15,791 nt of DNA from an uncultured bacterium (GTDB lineage: Bacteria > Pseudomonadota > Alphaproteobacteria > SP197): positions 1 to 15,791 of the forward strand of contig CALLQH010000250.1 in assembly GCA_938014945.1 (NCBI GenBank), in the 5' to 3' direction. The position numbers and the translations under genes are program-made. Within the stretch, counting starts at the first letter, position 1. Each line of letters starts with the position of its first letter. The notes beneath the pieces are model-generated. The model saw only the letters and a list, made by a program, of their open reading frames with translations, had not been told where the DNA came from and did not search any database. Positions 6,794 to 15,201 of the stretch are shown in pieces.

Positions 6794-7957
6794 ATGTCCG
6801 AACTCGTCCTCGACCCCGCCGCGCGTTTCCGCAGTCTTGCGGCCGCGATCGTCGCAATGGGCGTGACCTCGGCGCTTTATGCCCTGTCGCTGCCTCTGTT
6901 TGCCGCGCGCCTGGACGCCATGGGCCATGGCGATGCGGTGATCGGCATCAACTCGGCGGCCCAGGCGATCTCGCTGATCCTGGTCGCGCCCCTGGCGCCG
7001 CGCCTGCTGCGCCGCTGGGGTCCGGCGGTCTTCATGCTGTGGATGCTGGCGGCGAGTTTCGTGCTGATCCTGCTGGTGCCGCTGTGGGAAAACGCCTGGT
7101 ACTGGCTGGTCATGCGCCTGCTGCTGGGGGCGGCCACCGGCCTGCTGTGGATCGCGGGCGAAACCTGGATCAACGAGGCGGCCGACGACACCAGCCGGGG
7201 CCGCACCCTGGCGCTCTACGGCATCGCCGGCGCCGGCGGCACCATGGCCGGCTTCGGCATCCTCTATGCCGTGGGTCACGGCGGCTGGCTGCCGTTCCTG
7301 ATCATGGAGGCCCTGATCCTGGTCTGCGCCGTGGCCGTCGCCGCGGCGATCCGTGTCGCCCCGCGCTTTGCCGACATGCAGACGCAATCGACCCTGGCGC
7401 TGTTCCGCGTTGCCCCGGCGCCCCTGCTGGTCAACCTGCTGGTCGCCGTCACCTTCGGTGCGCTGGCAACCTTCCTGCCGGTCTATGGCCCGGCCATCGG
7501 CGTGCCCCTGCGCGATGCCTTCCTGTTGCTTACCCTGCTGTCGGGCGGCGGCCTGCTGCAGTACCCCATCGGCTGGCTGGCCGATCACATGGACCGGCGC
7601 CTGCTGCTGGTCATCGTGCTGATCGTCATGGCCGCGCTGTTTGCCGTCATGCCTGCGGCACTCGCCGATGCCTTCTGGCGCTGGCCCTATGTCATCGTGC
7701 TGGGCGGCGGCATGATGGGCCTCTACACCCTCTCCCTCATCCTGCTCGGCCAGTACTTCCGCGGCGCCGATCTCAGCGCCGCCACGACCCTGTTCCAGGT
7801 CATGTGGAACACCGGCATGTTCTCGGGCCCCTTCGCCATCGGCTTTGCCATGGACAGCATCGGCGACCGCGCCCTGCCCTGGACCCTGGCGGTCTGCTAC
7901 GGCGGCTTCCTCGCCTTCTATCTGCTGCGCATCGGCCTGGCGCGGCGGCGCGGCTGA
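6794..7957 (+). CDS. YcaD-like MFS transporter
   Basis: A 387-residue inner-membrane protein of the major facilitator superfamily with about 12 hydrophobic segments in two halves. ETWINEAADDTSRGRTLALYG in the first half is characteristic of the YcaD branch, and GGLLQYPIGWLADHMDRRLLL in the second half is the MFS loop 8-9 motif (G-x-L-x-D-R-x-x-R type). Length matches E. coli YcaD (382). The substrate of YcaD-like proteins is not established. I took ATG 6794; an in-frame TTG two codons earlier is possible, and neither has a clear Shine-Dalgarno sequence. It is convergent with the sulfatase gene, with only 7 bp between stop codons, so there is no operon link to it. Choline sulfate or an organic solute as cargo would be speculation. 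Confidence 0.88.
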   Translation: MSELVLDPAARFRSLAAAIVAMGVTSALYALSLPLFAARLDAMGHGDAVIGINSAAQAISLILVAPLAPRLLRRWGPAVFMLWMLAASFVLILLVPLWENAWYWLVMRLLLGAATGLLWIAGETWINEAADDTSRGRTLALYGIAGAGGTMAGFGILYAVGHGGWLPFLIMEALILVCAVAVAAAIRVAPRFADMQTQSTLALFRVAPAPLLVNLLVAVTFGALATFLPVYGPAIGVPLRDAFLLLTLLSGGGLLQYPIGWLADHMDRRLLLVIVLIVMAALFAVMPAALADAFWRWPYVIVLGGGMMGLYTLSLILLGQYFRGADLSAATTLFQVMWNTGMFSGPFAIGFAMDSIGDRALPWTLAVCYGGFLAFYLLRIGLARRRG

Positions 7958-7964
7958 ACCGCGC
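7948..7964. terminator. Hairpin in the MFS/sulfatase convergent gap
   Basis: GCGCGG (7948-7953), loop CTGAA, CCGCGC (7959-7964): a perfect six-pair G/C stem filling the gap between the two convergent stop codons, with the MFS TGA in the loop. The symmetry would let it act on both strands. It lacks a T-run on either side, so intrinsic termination is uncertain. Confidence 0.4.
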
Positions 7965-9437
7965 TCAGGCGCGCACGTACTGGCGCGCGGGATCGATCTC
8001 CGGGCGGTAGTCCCAGCTTGTGCCGTTGCGCGCCATCGCCTCGTTGACGACGTTCTTCATCGGCAGACGCGCCCAGACGTCGCGCTCGATGAAATCGAGG
8101 TCGAAGGTGCCGCCGGTCACGACCCGGTTGAGCTCCTCCTCGATCGCCGCCACGGCGGGATCGCCGCTGCGGTTGATCCACTCGCCCGGGTCCTCCTCGA
8201 TGTTGAAGAGCTGGCAGGGCGAGCGGTGGATGTAGATGTACTTCCAGGCGCCTTTGCGGACCATGAAACAGGGCCGCATGATGCCCTCGGCGTGATACTC
8301 GGAGATCACCGGCCGGTCCTCGAGCGCGGCGCCGCGAATCGCCGGCAGCAGGGAGCGCCCATCGAGCGGCGAAGCAGGCTGGATGCCAGCGATGTCGAGC
8401 AGGGTTGCCGAAAGGTCGATCAGGGAGACCGGCGTATCGACCTTCCGGGCCGGAGCGCCGGGCACATCGACGATCATGGGAATGCGCGTCGACCAGTCGT
8501 AGAGGCTGCGTTTCTGGATCAGTCCCTTCTCGCCCAGCATCTCGCCGTGATCGGCGGTGAAGACGATCACCGTGTTGTCGCGCTGGCCGGTCTCCTCCAG
8601 CACAGCGAGCAGTTCGGCGACCTTGTCATCGACATAGTGCGACAGCGCGCAGAAGCCGCGGCGCATCGCCCGCAGGTGCCGGGGATCGCGGATATCGTTG
8701 CGGTCGAGGCCAAACCAGCGGCGGAAGGCCCGGTCGAGATCGGAGTAACGCGCATCCATGTCGTCCGGGTAATGCGGCATCGGCATGTCGGCGTTGCGGT
8801 AGAGTTCCCAGTAGCGTCGCGGCACCTGATAGGGCGGATGGGGGCTGGTGAAGGAGACGGTGAGGAAAAACGGCCCTTCCGGCGCAAGACGCAGGTACTC
8901 CAGGGCGCGGAAGTGGGTTTCCTCGTCGTACTGCAGTTCCTTGCTCCAGCCCGCACCGATGTTGGCCTCCTGGTACTGGGCGGCGAAATCGAAGGCCATG
9001 GCCTCGGGATCGTCGGCATCCAGAAGCGGATAGGACCAGATGAAGTTCGAGGGATAGATGTCGGTGTTGAGGCGGCGGCGGTAGCCGTGAAGCTGGTCGG
9101 CGCCGATGAAGTGCATCTTGCCCGACAGTACCGACTCGTAACCCGCATTGGTCAGGTAATGCGCCACCGTCGGCACGAATCCGGGAAACGGATCGCCGTT
9201 GTCATAGGATCCGGTGGAGGAGACATGCAGCCCCGTCATCAGCCCGGCGCGTGCCGGCACGCAGATGGGGCTTGGCGTATAGGCATGGGAAAAGAGCGTG
9301 CCGCGGGCAGCCAGCGCGTTGAGGCTCGCAGTCCGGGCCGCGGGATTGCCATAGGCCTCCAGCATGAACGGCGTCATCTGGTCGGCCATGATGAAGAGGA
9401 TGTTGGGGCGATTCCCGCCCGCCTTCGTGTCGCTCAT
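7965..9437 (-). CDS. Type I sulfatase, choline-sulfatase (BetC)-like
   Basis: A 490-residue formylglycine-dependent sulfatase. C59-V-P-A-R63 (SPICVPARAGLMTG) is the cysteine-type activation motif; the formylglycine would be made by a separate enzyme. RPNILFIMADQ gives metal ligand D19, and TADHGEMLGEKG the second metal-binding part. SGKMHFIGADQLHGY and RLNTDIYPSNF are features I associate with choline-sulfatase BetC, which frees choline and sulfate from choline-O-sulfate. The end (RNGTSWDYRPEIDPARQYVR) resembles the BetC C-terminal tail that reaches the partner subunit. No signal peptide, so it is cytoplasmic as BetC is. ATG 9437 is chosen because GGGGGA lies six bases upstream; ATG 9443 abuts that sequence and a start at 9506 adds unrelated residues. 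No betA, betB, betI or choline transporter is adjacent, so the substrate is not secure. Confidence 0.87.
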   Translation of the reverse strand: MSDTKAGGNRPNILFIMADQMTPFMLEAYGNPAARTASLNALAARGTLFSHAYTPSPICVPARAGLMTGLHVSSTGSYDNGDPFPGFVPTVAHYLTNAGYESVLSGKMHFIGADQLHGYRRRLNTDIYPSNFIWSYPLLDADDPEAMAFDFAAQYQEANIGAGWSKELQYDEETHFRALEYLRLAPEGPFFLTVSFTSPHPPYQVPRRYWELYRNADMPMPHYPDDMDARYSDLDRAFRRWFGLDRNDIRDPRHLRAMRRGFCALSHYVDDKVAELLAVLEETGQRDNTVIVFTADHGEMLGEKGLIQKRSLYDWSTRIPMIVDVPGAPARKVDTPVSLIDLSATLLDIAGIQPASPLDGRSLLPAIRGAALEDRPVISEYHAEGIMRPCFMVRKGAWKYIYIHRSPCQLFNIEEDPGEWINRSGDPAVAAIEEELNRVVTGGTFDLDFIERDVWARLPMKNVVNEAMARNGTSWDYRPEIDPARQYVRA

Positions 9438-9556
9438 GCCCATTCCCCCTGCCTGCCGCGCAGGCCGATGCGATGCCGATCGCGGCCCATCCGCCACGGA
9501 TGACACTTTATGCCCGCAAGCACAGGGACTTTGATCGGCAAATCGTCGCCCAAGCG

Positions 9557-9585
9557 TTTACACCCCACCGGGCCTTTGTTAAGAG
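9557..9585 (+). promoter_or_regulatory. Candidate promoter of prs
   Basis: TTTACA (9557-9562), 17-base spacer, TAAGAG (9580-9585), the latter preceded by TG-T, giving an extended -10 look (TGTTAAGAG). It is 42 bp upstream of the prs ATG. The leader that follows contains a perfect palindrome CGCCCCGGGGCG (9598-9609). The match to TATAAT is modest, so the call leans on spacing and on the similar motif at 6745-6758. Confidence 0.45.
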
Positions 9586-9627
9586 TCCGCGGCCCCTCGC
9601 CCCGGGGCGCCAAAAGCGGGACACTCC

Positions 9628-10560
<933 letters not shown>

Positions 10561-10589
10561 CGGCGCGAGACGATTGAAGGAGACGTCAC

Positions 10590-11237
10590 ATGGCTGAACA
10601 GCCCACCATTGCTGCTGATGTGCGCGAAGGCACGGGCACGGGCGCCGCGCGTGCAGCGCGCCGCGCCGGCAAGGTCCCCGGCATCGTTTACGGCGCCGGC
10701 CGCGAAAACATCATGATCCAGCTCGACCGCGATGTGCTCAACCGCGAGTACATCAAGGCCGGCTTCTTCAACCACCTCTACAAGCTGAAGGTCGGCAAGG
10801 ACTCGATGGATGTCCTGGCCCGCGACATCCAGCTCCACCCGGTGTCCGACGTCATCATGCACGTCGACTTCCTGGCGGTGAAGGCCAACGCCCAGATCTC
10901 GGTCGCAGTGCCCGTGCACTTCATCAACGAGGAAGACTGCAAGGGTCTGCGCCGCGGCGGCGTGCTCAACATCGTGCGTCACGAGGTCGAGGTCCACTGC
11001 CCGGCCAACGCCATCCCCGAGCAGATCATCGTCGATCTTTCGGGCCTGGACATCGGCGACAGCGTGCATGTCTCCATGGTCTCGCTGGGTGACGGCGTCA
11101 CCCCCGTGATCGACGACCGCGACTTCACCATCGCCACCATCGCTTCCCCGACCGTCGTTGCCGACGTAACCGAGGACGAGGAAGCCGGCGGCGAGGAAGA
11201 GGGCGAGGACGACGAGGACGAGAAGGACGAGGACTAA
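10590..11237 (+). CDS. rplY: 50S ribosomal protein L25, long (Ctc/TL5) form
   Basis: L25 binds 5S rRNA in the large subunit. At 215 residues this is the long two-domain form: the N-terminal 5S-binding domain (about 1-90; AARRAGKVPGIVYGAG, with LHPVSDVIMHVDFLAV at its end) and a C-terminal TL5-type beta domain (about 95-185; VPVHFINEEDCKGLRRGGVLN). After about residue 193 comes an extremely acidic tail, almost only D, E, G and K. The start is firm: GAAGGAGA (10576-10583) precedes ATG 10590. It lies 29 bp after prs and 33 bp before pth. Acidic tails on L25 are common in alphaproteobacteria; their function is not known to me. Confidence 0.96.
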   Translation: MAEQPTIAADVREGTGTGAARAARRAGKVPGIVYGAGRENIMIQLDRDVLNREYIKAGFFNHLYKLKVGKDSMDVLARDIQLHPVSDVIMHVDFLAVKANAQISVAVPVHFINEEDCKGLRRGGVLNIVRHEVEVHCPANAIPEQIIVDLSGLDIGDSVHVSMVSLGDGVTPVIDDRDFTIATIASPTVVADVTEDEEAGGEEEGEDDEDEKDED

Positions 11238-11239
11238 GC

Positions 11240-11253
11240 GGCGCTCCGGCGCC
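11240..11253 (+). other. Small GC hairpin between rplY and pth
   Basis: GGCGC, loop TCCG, GCGCC: five G/C pairs with a tetraloop, beginning two bases after the rplY stop. It ends 17 bp before the pth ATG and is followed by CTTAG rather than a T-run. It might weaken read-through or protect an mRNA end; it does not look like a full terminator within this operon-like run. Confidence 0.35.
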
Positions 11254-11270
11254 CTTAGCCGGGTTCTGCC

Positions 11271-11873
11271 ATGCTGCTCCTCGTCGGTCTCGGCAATCCG
11301 GGACCCGAATACGCCGGACATCGCCACAATGTCGGTTTCATGGCGCTCGAACGGCTGGCCGAAGTCCATCGATTCGGGCCGTGGCGCCGGCGTTTCCAGG
11401 GCGAGGTCGCCGAGGGCCGCCTCGACGACGACAAATGCCTGCTTCTCAAGCCGCTGACCTACATGAACGAATCGGGCCGCGCTGTCGGCGAGGCCATGCG
11501 TTTCTTCAAGCTGACGCCCGAGGACATCGCCGTCTTCTATGACGAGATCGACCTTGCCCCCGGCAAGGTGCGGGTCAAGCGCGGCGGCGGCGCTGCCGGC
11601 CACAACGGCATCCGCAGCATGATCGCCCACGTCGGCCCCGGTTTCGTGCGTGTGCGCATCGGTGTCGGCCACCCCGGTCACAAGGACCGGGTGATCGGCC
11701 ATGTCCTGCACGACTTCTCCAGCGCCGACCGCGACTGGCTGGGCCCGGTGCTCGACGCCATGGCGGACGCCGCCCCCCTGCTGGCCGAAGGCGCCGACGA
11801 CAAGTTTCAGACCCGGGTGGCCTTCCTGACCCAGCCGCCCGAATCGACGCCTAAGAAATCCAAGGAGAGCTGA
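11271..11873 (+). CDS. pth: Peptidyl-tRNA hydrolase
   Basis: Releases tRNA from prematurely dropped-off peptidyl-tRNA in the cytosol; normally essential in bacteria. In 200 residues it shows LLLVGLGNPGPEYAGHRHNVGF with N9 and the catalytic H19 (E. coli N10 and H20), KPLTYMNESG with N66, YDEIDLAPG with D91 (equivalent to D93), and GGGAAGHNGIRSM. VRIGVGHPG is the later substrate-contact region. The C-terminal 20 or so residues end in a Lys/Ser-rich tail, whose codons also contain the ribosome binding site (AAGGAGAG) of ychF, one base past the pth stop, so the two are probably cotranslated. No strong Shine-Dalgarno sequence precedes the pth ATG. Confidence 0.97.
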   Translation: MLLLVGLGNPGPEYAGHRHNVGFMALERLAEVHRFGPWRRRFQGEVAEGRLDDDKCLLLKPLTYMNESGRAVGEAMRFFKLTPEDIAVFYDEIDLAPGKVRVKRGGGAAGHNGIRSMIAHVGPGFVRVRIGVGHPGHKDRVIGHVLHDFSSADRDWLGPVLDAMADAAPLLAEGADDKFQTRVAFLTQPPESTPKKSKES

Positions 11874-11874
11874 G

Positions 11875-12975
11875 ATGGGCATCCGCTGCGGCATCGTGGG
11901 CCTGCCCAATGTCGGCAAGTCGACCCTGTTCAACGCCCTGACGGCGACCGCCGCGGCGCAGACCGGCAACTTCCCGTTCTGCACCGTGGAGCCCAATGTC
12001 GGCCGCGTTGCCGTGCCCGACCCGCGCCTCGACACCATCGCCGAGATCGGCAAGTCGGCCAAGATCGTGCCCAACCAGATCGAGTTCGTCGACATCGCGG
12101 GCCTGGTGCGCGGCGCCAGCAAGGGCGAGGGCCTGGGCAACCAGTTTCTTGCCAACATCCGCGAGGTCGATGCGGTGATCCATCTGGTGCGCTGCTTCGA
12201 GGGCGGCGACGTCAGCCATGTCGACGGCTCCGTCGATCCCCTGCGCGACATCGCCACCATCGACACCGAACTGATGCTGGCCGATCTCGACAGCCTGGAG
12301 CGGCGCTACGACAGCACCCAGAAGCGCGCCAAGGGCAACGACCGCGAGGCCAAGGCCGACCTCCCCCTGATCGAGGCCGCACTGGTCGCCCTGCGCGAGG
12401 GCAGGCCCGCCCGCAGCGTTGCCGTGGAGGCCGACGACCAGGCCCGTTTCGCCATGCTGCAGCTGCTGACCAGCCGCCCGGTGCTCTACGTCTGCAACGT
12501 CGACGAGGGCGATGCTGCAGAGGGCAATGCCCATACCGCCAAGGTCGCCGAACATGCCGCTGCCGAGGGTGCGCAGTGTGTCGTCGTGTCGGCCAAGATC
12601 GAATCGGAACTCGCCGAGATCGAGGACCCGGAAGAAAAGCAGGTCTTCCTTTCCGACCTGGGCCTCGACGAGGCCGGCCTCAACAAGGTGATCCGCGCGG
12701 CCTATCGGCTGCTGGGGCTCATCAGCTTCTTCACCGTCGGGCCGAAGGAAGCGCGCGCCTGGACCGTGCATCAGGGCGCCAAGGCGCCCGAGGCCGCGGG
12801 CGAGATCCACACCGACTTCCAGCGCGGCTTCATCTGTGCCGAGACCATCGCCTATGACGACTATGTCACCCTGAAGGGTGAACAGGGCGCCAAGCAGGCC
12901 GGGCGCATGCGCCAGGAAGGCCGCGAATACCCGGTCAAGGATGGCGACATCTTCCTCTTCCGCTTCAACGTCTGA
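11875..12975 (+). CDS. ychF: Redox-regulated ATPase YchF (Obg-family, OLA1 type)
   Basis: A 366-residue translation-factor-class P-loop ATPase that binds ribosomes and is linked to stress and oxidant responses. Seen: P-loop GLPNVGKST (9-17), switch region NFPFCTVEPNVG, G3 DIAGL starting at D73, and a G4 position of N208-V-D-E211, the NxxE form that makes YchF prefer ATP over GTP. A helical insert follows the G3 region (EGGDVSHVDGSVDP onward). The C-terminal TGS domain (about 280-364) includes FFTVGPKEARAWT, GEIHTDFQRGFICAE and the family-end YPVKDGDIFLFRFNV. The start ATG 11875 is one base after the pth stop, with AAGGAGAG inside pth as its ribosome binding site. Confidence 0.97.
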   Translation: MGIRCGIVGLPNVGKSTLFNALTATAAAQTGNFPFCTVEPNVGRVAVPDPRLDTIAEIGKSAKIVPNQIEFVDIAGLVRGASKGEGLGNQFLANIREVDAVIHLVRCFEGGDVSHVDGSVDPLRDIATIDTELMLADLDSLERRYDSTQKRAKGNDREAKADLPLIEAALVALREGRPARSVAVEADDQARFAMLQLLTSRPVLYVCNVDEGDAAEGNAHTAKVAEHAAAEGAQCVVVSAKIESELAEIEDPEEKQVFLSDLGLDEAGLNKVIRAAYRLLGLISFFTVGPKEARAWTVHQGAKAPEAAGEIHTDFQRGFICAETIAYDDYVTLKGEQGAKQAGRMRQEGREYPVKDGDIFLFRFNV

Positions 12976-13017
12976 GGTCGCGTGCCTATCATCGTTTCTC
13001 CGCACAAGGAGGAACGC

Positions 13018-13683
13018 ATGGGCACCTGGATCGAACTGAAGGCGGCCGACGGCCACGGCTTCAAGGCATACCGCGCCGCGCCTGAGGGCAAGCCGCGCGG
13101 CGGCATCGTGCTGTTGCAGGAGATCTTCGGGGTCAACAGCCACATCCGCGCCCTGGTCGACGATTTCGCCGCCCAGGGCTACGACACCGTCGCACCGGCC
13201 CTGTTCGACCGCGTCGCACGCGATATCGAGCTCGGCTACACGGGCGATGACGTGAAGCGCGGGCGCGAGCTGCGCGCCGCCGTGCCGCTGGACGGCACCA
13301 TGGCCGACATGACCGCCTGCATCGAAGCCCTGAAGGACGCCGGGCGCATCGGCGCCATTGGATATTGCTGGGGCGGCACACTGGCCTGGCTTGCCGCGAC
13401 GCGCCTGCCGGTCGCCTGTGCGGTGGGTTACTACGGTTCCGGCACCATCGACTTCATCGGCGAGACTCCGGCCTGTCCGGTGACCCTGATGCTGGGCGAG
13501 AAGGACACGAGCTTTCCGCCCGAAAACATCGCCGCGATCCGCAAGGCCCATCCCAAGGCGGTGGTCTTCACCTATCCGGCCGGCCACGGCTTTGCCTGCG
13601 ACCAGCGCGACGCCTGGCACGGCCCCTCGGCGGCCCAGGCGCGCGAACGCACGCTCGACGTCTTCCGCCGCTATCTCGGCTAG
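13018..13683 (+). CDS. Dienelactone hydrolase family protein
   Basis: A 221-residue alpha/beta hydrolase of the dienelactone hydrolase family. Visible active-site residues: E35 (LLQEIFGVN), nucleophile C117 in GYCWGG, D163 (GEKDTSFP) and H190 (AGHGF), matching the Cys-Asp-His triad plus Glu of the Pseudomonas enzyme. The ATG 13018 start is decided by AAGGAGG (13006-13012), five bases upstream; a GTG at 12982 would add 12 residues and place this ribosome binding site within the coding region. No aromatic-degradation genes are adjacent, so the true substrate is uncertain; many chromosomal homologues are general carboxylic ester hydrolases. The gene lies 42 bp after ychF and may be transcribed with it. 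Confidence 0.9.
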   Translation: MGTWIELKAADGHGFKAYRAAPEGKPRGGIVLLQEIFGVNSHIRALVDDFAAQGYDTVAPALFDRVARDIELGYTGDDVKRGRELRAAVPLDGTMADMTACIEALKDAGRIGAIGYCWGGTLAWLAATRLPVACAVGYYGSGTIDFIGETPACPVTLMLGEKDTSFPPENIAAIRKAHPKAVVFTYPAGHGFACDQRDAWHGPSAAQARERTLDVFRRYLG

Positions 13684-13690
13684 GCCGGAA

Positions 13691-13719
13691 GGCCCCGGCG
13701 CATTGACGGCCCCGGGGCC
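13691..13719 (+). terminator. Strong GC hairpin after the dienelactone hydrolase gene
   Basis: GGCCCCGG (13691-13698) pairs perfectly with CCGGGGCC (13712-13719) around a 13-base loop. A smaller hairpin, GGCC-GGAA-GGCC (13683-13694), overlaps its left arm. It starts within a few bases of the stop codon and closes the prs-to-hydrolase run. There is no T-run, so termination is plausible but not certain. The loop contains the possible -35 of the downstream gene. Confidence 0.4.
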
Positions 13720-13732
13720 ACCGTCCTAAGCA
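13703..13732 (+). promoter_or_regulatory. Candidate promoter of the aminotransferase gene
   Basis: TTGACG (13703-13708), five of six matches to the -35 consensus, then an 18-base spacer and TAAGCA (13727-13732). The -10 resembles the TAAGAG elements at 6752 and 9580. It lies 117 bp before the chosen start, so the leader would be long. It overlaps the preceding hairpin, which may compete with it. Confidence 0.35.
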
Positions 13733-13849
13733 GGACTGTCGCCGCATCAACGCCAGCCGCTCCGTCGATCACCACAGCCGCTCCGGCCCCCAGCACGGGC
13801 CGGGCAGGCGATGGCGCGACGACCCGGCGGCAATCAGGGAGCAGACCTC

Positions 13850-15193
13850 ATGAAGCCGCAACGCATCGCGGATCTCATCACGCGTGAAACCGCACGTTTC
13901 ACCCAGGCGCGCCCGAAATCGGCCGCCCTGCTGGAGCGCGCCCGCGATTCCATGCCTTCGGGCGTGCCCATGGCCTGGATGCAGGGGCTGACCCATCACG
14001 CCCCGGTCTTCATCGATCAGGGCAGCGGCGCCAGCTTCACCGACGTCGACGGCAACACCTATGTCGATTTCAACCAGGCCGACATGTCGAGCACGGTGGG
14101 CCACGGCACGCCGGCGGTGGTCGAGGCTGTCGCCCGGCGCATGGCGCAGGGCGTGCAGTTCCTGCTGCCCACCGAAGACGCCATCGCCGTCTCCGAGGAG
14201 CTGGCGCGCCGCTTCTCCCTGCCCTTCTGGCAGTACACCCTTTCGGCCTCCTCGGCGAACGCCGAGGCGATTCGCCTCGCTCGCCTGGCGACCGGCCGCG
14301 AGGGCGTGCTGATGTTCGACGGCAGCTACCACGGCCACATCGGCGAGACCCTGGTCGACTACGCCCACGAGACACCCCAGCCCAACGCCCTGGGCCTGCC
14401 GCGCGACCATGCGCGCAACACCACGGTCGTCCCTTTCAACGGCCTTGAGGCTGCCGAGGCGGTGCTGGCCAAGGGCAAGACCGCCTGCGTCATGGTCGAA
14501 CCGGCGCTCTCCAACGTCGGCCTGGTGCTGCCGCAGGACGGCTTCCTTCACGGCCTGCGCGAGATCTGCGACCGCCACGGCGCGCTGATGATCGTCGATG
14601 AGACCCACACCCACATGTTCGCCTTCGGCGGCCTGGTGCGCCTGTGGGGCCTCAAGCCCCACATGGTGGTGATCGGCAAGAACATCGCCGGCGGCGTGCC
14701 CATCGGCGCCTACGGCATGGGCCCGGAGCTTGCCGACCTGATGGACCGCAACCTCTTCGACCACGCAGGCGACGAACCGGGTTTTGCCTCCGGCGGCACG
14801 CTCTACGGCAGCGCCCTTTCCATGGCCGCCGCGCGCGCTACCCTGGAACAGGTACTGACCGAGGACGCCTACCGCCACATTGCCGCGCTGGGCACCAGAC
14901 TGGCGCAAGGCATCCAGGCGATCATCGACGAGGCCGGCCTGCCCTGGAAGGCGCAGCACCTGGAAAGCCGCGCGGGCTGGCTTTACAGCACGGAGGAACC
15001 CGTCTCCGGCGTCGATGCGGTGCGCATGATGGACGTGGCGCTCTCGGACTCCCGGCGCATCTTCATGGCCAACCGCGGCATCTGGGAAGCCATCGTCACC
15101 GCCGGCCCCGCCGTCAGCTTCCCCATGAGCCAGGCCGACATCGACCTCTACCTCCAGGTCTCGCGCGACTGGATCGCCGAACTGAAGGGGTAA
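13850..15193 (+). CDS. Class III PLP-dependent aminotransferase (HemL-like subgroup)
   Basis: A 447-residue fold-type I aminotransferase. The Schiff-base lysine is K277 (IGKNIAGGVPIGAYG); D250 in IVDETHTHM binds the PLP pyridine nitrogen; YHGH supplies the aromatic stacking region; DVDGNTYVDF and VEP are class III motifs. The PLP-phosphate loop, usually S-G-[ST]-E-A, reads S132-A-S-S-A136 here. This looks closest to the group annotated 'aspartate aminotransferase family' or glutamate-1-semialdehyde-aminomutase-like transaminases with PSGVPMAWMQG near the start; the amino donor and acceptor are not predictable. ATG 13850 follows AGGGAG by eight bases; the frame also has an ATG at 13811 that adds 13 unlikely residues. 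It runs convergent with the DUF2332 gene, and the stops are four bases apart. Confidence 0.9.
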   Translation: MKPQRIADLITRETARFTQARPKSAALLERARDSMPSGVPMAWMQGLTHHAPVFIDQGSGASFTDVDGNTYVDFNQADMSSTVGHGTPAVVEAVARRMAQGVQFLLPTEDAIAVSEELARRFSLPFWQYTLSASSANAEAIRLARLATGREGVLMFDGSYHGHIGETLVDYAHETPQPNALGLPRDHARNTTVVPFNGLEAAEAVLAKGKTACVMVEPALSNVGLVLPQDGFLHGLREICDRHGALMIVDETHTHMFAFGGLVRLWGLKPHMVVIGKNIAGGVPIGAYGMGPELADLMDRNLFDHAGDEPGFASGGTLYGSALSMAAARATLEQVLTEDAYRHIAALGTRLAQGIQAIIDEAGLPWKAQHLESRAGWLYSTEEPVSGVDAVRMMDVALSDSRRIFMANRGIWEAIVTAGPAVSFPMSQADIDLYLQVSRDWIAELKG

Positions 15194-15201
15194 AGCCTCA
15201 G
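15182..15201. terminator. Candidate hairpin at the aminotransferase/DUF2332 junction
   Basis: CTGA plus GG (15182-15188, with one bulged A) can pair with CC plus TCAG (15196-15201) around a seven-base loop that contains the aminotransferase TAA; the right arm includes the stop codon of the opposing gene. It is weaker than the other hairpins and has no T-run. Confidence 0.25.

Noticed and set aside
7845..9503. A 552-codon open frame on the plus strand opposite the sulfatase gene
   Set aside because: The minus strand clearly encodes a sulfatase with catalytic motifs; the plus frame begins inside the MFS gene and shows no family features.
9438..9506. A 23-codon N-terminal extension of the sulfatase, possibly a signal peptide
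   Set aside because: The extra residues are polar and Arg/Ala/Pro-rich with no hydrophobic core, and a good ribosome binding site lies directly before ATG 9437.
12982..13017. GTG 12982 as start of the dienelactone hydrolase
   Set aside because: It would place the strong AAGGAGG at 13006-13012 inside the coding region; ATG 13018 is ideally spaced from it and matches the family N-terminus.
11851..13620. A 589-codon open frame on the minus strand opposite ychF and the dienelactone hydrolase gene
   Set aside because: Antisense to two well-supported genes, His/Gly/Asp/Val-rich shadow composition, no recognisable motif or matching ribosome binding site.
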